From assembly GCA_049889355.1 (NCBI GenBank), contig JBMHDN010000041.1, positions 1-53,732 on the forward strand: a DNA stretch of 53,732 nt. The letters are read 5' to 3'. The position numbers and the translations under genes were made by a program. This stretch comes from JBMHDN01 sp049889355 (GTDB taxonomy: Bacteria; Pseudomonadota; Alphaproteobacteria; Puniceispirillales; Puniceispirillaceae). Each line of letters starts with the position of its first letter. Position 1 is the first letter of the stretch. The notes beneath the pieces were generated by a model that ran no database searches, was not told the DNA's origin, and was given only the letters and a program-made list of their open reading frames with translations. Shown here piece by piece: positions 50,801 to 53,732 of the stretch.

Positions 50801-52174
50801 GTGGAACAGCATTTTAACGCGGCCGCCGCCTTGATGGATATGCCAGAAGGGTTAACTGAGAAAATCCGCGTGACCAATAATTCTTACATTGTACGATTTG
50901 GGGTGCGCTTGCGCGGCAAAATGTTCACCTTTATCGGTCATCGATCTGTGCATAGCGAGCATTTCCAACCGGTCAAAGGAGGAATCCGCTATGATCTGCA
51001 TGTCTCATTAGAAGAGGTAGAAGCCCTTGCCATGCTAATGAGCTTGAAATGCGCATTGGTTGAAGTGCCTTTTGGCGGTTCAAAAGGCGGTTTATGTATC
51101 AATCCCCATGATTGGAGCGAGGCTGAGTTAGAGCGCATCACACGGCGTTTTACCCAAGAGTTAGCCAAACGTCATCTCATCAGCCCATCTCAGAATGTGC
51201 CTGCCCCTGATATGGGAACCTCTGAGCGCGAAATGGCCTGGATGGCTGATGAATATCACCGGCTTTATCCGATAGAGCTCAATAGCTGGGCCAGCGTGAC
51301 CGGCAAGCCGATATCAAAAGGCGGTATTCAGGGCCGTATTGAGGCAACAGGGCGCGGCGTGCAATATGCGTTGCGCGCCTTTTTTGACCACCCCGAAGAT
51401 GTGGCAAAAACCAGCCTGAGCCCCGGTCTGGCAGGCAAAAGAGTGATTGTGCAGGGGCTGGGCAATGTCGGCTATCACGCTGCTTTATTTCTGGCCGAAG
51501 AAGAAGGGGCGGTGATCACCCATGTGCTCGAACGCGGCGGTGCGGTGGTCAATCCACAAGGGATCGCGATTGATGCGCTGAAACAGCATCTGGACAAAAA
51601 GGGCAGTGTCGAGGGTTTTCCCGGTTTTCAGAAATCCGGGCCTGAAATGCTCGAAGCTGAGGCAGATATTTTGATCCCGGCGGCGTTAGAAATGGTGATT
51701 ACACAAGAAAATGCCCACCGGATTAAAACCCCGCTTATCATAGAAGCCGCCAATGGTCCGGTCTCAGCAGAGGCAGATGCTATTTTGCGTGATAAAGGTG
51801 TGGTGATTATCCCTGATCTCTATGCCAATGCTGGCGGGGTGACTGTCAGCTATTTTGAGTGGATCAAAAATCTCAGCCATATTCGTTTTGGACGGCTGCA
51901 AAAACGCCAAAGCCAGGCCCAATTTGAAGCCATGATTTCTGGCATGGAGGATATGACAGGGATCGCATTTCCTGAAAAACAAAAAGCCAAAGCGATGCAT
52001 GAGATGAGCGAATTGGCACTGGTTCGCTCAGGTCTGAAAGATACGATGCGCAAAGCCTATGAAGATATCAGCGCAGAATGGAACAGCAATCCTAAGGTGG
52101 TGGATTTACGCAATGCGTCGATGCTCACAGCGCTTAGCCGTATTGTCAAAAGCTACGGATCTCTTGGCTTGTAG
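50801..52174 (+). CDS. Glu/Leu/Phe/Val dehydrogenase with in-frame stop near the 5' end
   Basis: NAD(P)-dependent amino acid dehydrogenase, probably glutamate type. The catalytic domain shows PVKGGIRYDLHVSLEEVEAL, MLMSLKCALVEVPFGGSKGG and PAPDMGTSEREMAWM with the catalytic Lys/Asp. The Rossmann domain has GKRVIVQGLGNVGYHAALF and later LIIEAANGPVSAEAD. The reading frame begins at GTG 50801 without a ribosome binding site. In the same frame an ATG at 50777, preceded by AGGAGA at 7 bases, gives MTISFL, then TAA (50795-50797), then SV and the rest. The family usually has SFLxSVE here, so CAA-to-TAA or a similar change is likely. Either reinitiation at GTG or a damaged start. Confidence 0.85.
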   Translation: MEQHFNAAAALMDMPEGLTEKIRVTNNSYIVRFGVRLRGKMFTFIGHRSVHSEHFQPVKGGIRYDLHVSLEEVEALAMLMSLKCALVEVPFGGSKGGLCINPHDWSEAELERITRRFTQELAKRHLISPSQNVPAPDMGTSEREMAWMADEYHRLYPIELNSWASVTGKPISKGGIQGRIEATGRGVQYALRAFFDHPEDVAKTSLSPGLAGKRVIVQGLGNVGYHAALFLAEEEGAVITHVLERGGAVVNPQGIAIDALKQHLDKKGSVEGFPGFQKSGPEMLEAEADILIPAALEMVITQENAHRIKTPLIIEAANGPVSAEADAILRDKGVVIIPDLYANAGGVTVSYFEWIKNLSHIRFGRLQKRQSQAQFEAMISGMEDMTGIAFPEKQKAKAMHEMSELALVRSGLKDTMRKAYEDISAEWNSNPKVVDLRNASMLTALSRIVKSYGSLGL

Positions 52175-52213
52175 CGCAAACATATACAGATATTTTGGGG
52201 AATAAATCAGCGC

Positions 52214-52289
52214 TGGTGCTGGCAGAGAGACTCGAACTCCCAACCGCCCGATTACAAATCGGGTGCTCTACCAATTGAGCCATGCCAGC
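52214..52289 (-). tRNA. tRNA-Thr (TGT anticodon)
   Basis: Complete cloverleaf on the minus strand: acceptor GCTGGCA / TGCCAGC, D-arm GGCTCAATTGGTAGAGC, anticodon stem CCCGA/TCGGG with loop TTTGTAA (anticodon TGT), T-arm with GTTCGAGTC, discriminator A and encoded CCA. It lies between the dehydrogenase and rlmB. Confidence 0.96.
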
Positions 52290-52385
52290 ACAACAGCGAG
52301 CTGATAGCCGGTTATTTAATACAGCCGATTTGATTTTGCAAGCACTGAAAAAGCGGCTTCTTTTGATTTGTTGTTTTCTGTTGGC

Positions 52386-53303
52386 TTAGGTGCGGTTTAG
52401 CCGGCAGGTGGCATAGAGCGCAATACCGGCTGCGACAGAGACATTCAACGATTCTGATGTTTCATGCATCGAGATGGCACATAAATGATCACACGCCTCT
52501 CTGGTCAGCCGGCGCATGCCATCTCCTTCTGCCCCTAAAATAAGGCCAAGGCGCGCGCTTGTGGCCAAATCATCCAGCATGGTGGTCCCATTGGCCGCCA
52601 GTCCGGCCAGCTCAATGTGGGCCTCTTTCATGGCATCTAGCGCGCGGGCGAGATTGCCAACACGGATGATAGGCACATTCTCTAACGCGCCAACCGCTGC
52701 TCTGGCCAGAAGCCCGTTTTCCTCTGGGGCATGCCGGCTTGTCATCACCAGCCCATCTACCCCAAAAGCGCGTGCTGAGCGCAAAATAGCCCCGACATTG
52801 CGGGGGTCTGTTACCTGATCTAATATCAGCAGCCTTAGATCATGCTGGCCCATAATCATTTCTGTCAAATCAGGACTCTCTAGCGGCAAAACCTCAAGCG
52901 CAATACCCTGATGCACGGCTTTGTCTTGCCCGTGATCCAGCCGGTCCAGCAGATCTTTTTCAACAATCTGGATTTTTGGAAGTGTCTTATTATCAGCGGT
53001 CTGTGCAGCCGCGCACCAACCCTTGACCAAATCTGCCATGCGGGCGGTGGCATAAATCGCAAGGCAGCGCCTCTCCGGATTCTTAATGGCCGATTCACAG
53101 GCATGAGTGCCCCAGATAAAAAAGCCTTGGGCAGAACTGCGGAGCCGCTTTTCAGTCTGGTTGGCTCTCTGAGGTGCACGTTTAGAGCCAGCTGCTTGAG
53201 ATGCCGCAAATTTATCATTATTGCCGCCATAATGGCCAGTTGACCGGCGCGGTGTAGCGTGACGATCTGCATTTCGACCTTTTTGATGTTTTTTTTGGGC
53301 CAT
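52386..53303 (-). CDS. rlmB: 23S rRNA Gm2251 2'-O-methyltransferase RlmB
   Basis: SpoU/TrmH-class SPOUT enzyme methylating G2251 in the ribosomal P loop. The N-terminal 70 residues are basic and low complexity; the substrate-binding domain begins at FIWGTHACESAIKNPERRCL. Catalytic motifs are LDQVTDPRNVGAILRSARAF (motif 1), LILGAEGDGMRRLTREACD (motif 2) and SLNVSVAAGIALYA (motif 3). Length 305, somewhat long because of the basic tail. The start precedes tRNA-Tyr on the other strand. Confidence 0.93.
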   Translation of the reverse strand: MAQKKHQKGRNADRHATPRRSTGHYGGNNDKFAASQAAGSKRAPQRANQTEKRLRSSAQGFFIWGTHACESAIKNPERRCLAIYATARMADLVKGWCAAAQTADNKTLPKIQIVEKDLLDRLDHGQDKAVHQGIALEVLPLESPDLTEMIMGQHDLRLLILDQVTDPRNVGAILRSARAFGVDGLVMTSRHAPEENGLLARAAVGALENVPIIRVGNLARALDAMKEAHIELAGLAANGTTMLDDLATSARLGLILGAEGDGMRRLTREACDHLCAISMHETSESLNVSVAAGIALYATCRLNRT

Positions 53304-53401
53304 TTTGAGTTTCCTGACTTGACATAAGCGCGCGTGTTTCTTATTGGCAGTTCAGCAAGTTTTGCGCAAGCTGTTCACGCAAGTGGTCAGATTAAGTAAA
53401 T

Positions 53402-53486
53402 GGTGAGGTGGCCGAGTGGTTAAAGGCAGCAGACTGTAAATCTGCCCGCGTAGCGTACGTAGGTTCGAATCCTACCCTCACCACCA
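53402..53486 (+). tRNA. tRNA-Tyr (GTA anticodon)
   Basis: Complete class II tRNA with long variable arm (CCGCGTAGCGTACG). Acceptor GGTGAGG / CCTCACC, anticodon stem GCAGA/TCTGC with loop CTGTAAA (anticodon GTA), T-arm with GTTCGAATC, discriminator A and encoded CCA. It precedes tuf by 106 bp. Confidence 0.96.
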
Positions 53487-53592
53487 TTTAACTCACCCTG
53501 ACATGACAGTTTTTTAAGGTAAGCCCAAGTGAGCGGGCGCGTCTGAAAAACACCAAAGTCATCAAGGGCAACCTGAATAAGGGCGGAAAAAG

Positions 53593-53732
53593 ATGTCCAA
53601 AGAGAAGTTTGATCGTTCGAAGCCGCATGTGAATATCGGCACGATTGGCCATGTTGACCATGGTAAGACGACGCTGACCGCAGCGATTACGAAGGTGATG
53701 GCTGAAGCAGGCGGCGCTGAGTTTCAGGCCTA
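53593..53732 (+). CDS. tuf: Elongation factor Tu (partial, runs off the window)
   Basis: The first 46 codons of EF-Tu: MSKEKFDRSKPHVNIGTIGH, then the G1 P-loop GHVDHGKTTLTAAIT at residues 19-33 and the variable VMAEAGGAEFQA segment. EF-Tu carries aminoacyl-tRNA to the ribosome with GTP. A purine-rich GGGCGGAAAAAG precedes the ATG. The gene is cut by the window edge at 53732. tRNA-Tyr upstream matches the usual tRNA-tuf arrangement. Confidence 0.97.
   Translation, partial: MSKEKFDRSKPHVNIGTIGHVDHGKTTLTAAITKVMAEAGGAEFQA

Overview
The window is an ordinary chromosomal stretch of a bacterium that is almost certainly an alphaproteobacterium. The evidence is the hisZ-purA pair followed by rpoH, a DUF6476-type small membrane protein beside rluD, an FtsZ of nearly 600 residues, a type A RNase P RNA, a meso-diaminopimelate type MurE, and lipid A and outer-membrane assembly genes (lpxC, bamD, mlaA/mlaC). 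Moderate GC, short spacers and a sodium-coupled solute symporter would fit a marine member such as the SAR116 group, but that placement is inference. I see no insertion sequence, prophage, CRISPR array or recognisable defence system.

Layout. 1-5.6 kb: hisZ and purA (+), then rpoH, rluD, a small DUF6476 membrane protein and a YggT-like protein. 5.6-8.7 kb: a two-subunit sodium:solute symporter (-) and an unknown 217-residue protein (+). 8.8-17.4 kb: ettA (+), the mlaA-mlaC lipid transport pair (-), then a pcrA/uvrD helicase, prmA and an aminopeptidase P (+). 17.4-42.3 kb: one long minus-strand block. Read in transcription order it is mraZ-rsmH-ftsL-ftsI-murE-murF-mraY-murD-ftsW-murG-murC-murB-ddl-ftsQ-ftsA-(two small ORFs)-ftsZ, then lpxC-bamD-recN-ligA. 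It joins peptidoglycan precursor synthesis, the divisome, lipid A synthesis, outer-membrane assembly and DNA repair. Most dcw genes overlap by 4 bp or nearly touch, and the block begins at an array of MraZ operator repeats. 42.5-46 kb: a small basic protein, rnpB with a clear promoter, an Uup-type ABC-F ATPase and a DjlA-like J-domain protein. 46-50.6 kb: small metabolic and hypothetical genes, a structured intergenic RNA candidate, an XRE regulator and an aldo/keto reductase. 50.6-53.7 kb: glutamate-type dehydrogenase, tRNA-Thr, rlmB, tRNA-Tyr and the start of tuf.

Most of the content is housekeeping and I do not see a convincing new multi-gene system. The items that deserve attention are: (i) a small histidine-rich ORF with its own Shine-Dalgarno sequence between ftsA and ftsZ, coupled to a still smaller upstream ORF; (ii) an in-frame TAA at codon 7 of the dehydrogenase gene, between the only ATG with a good ribosome binding site and the rest of the protein; (iii) three genes whose stop codons lie inside short tandem duplications; (iv) an intergenic RNA candidate at 48.3-48.45 kb with long-range pairing; and (v) a MraZ box array with exact 10-bp phasing and extra copies.
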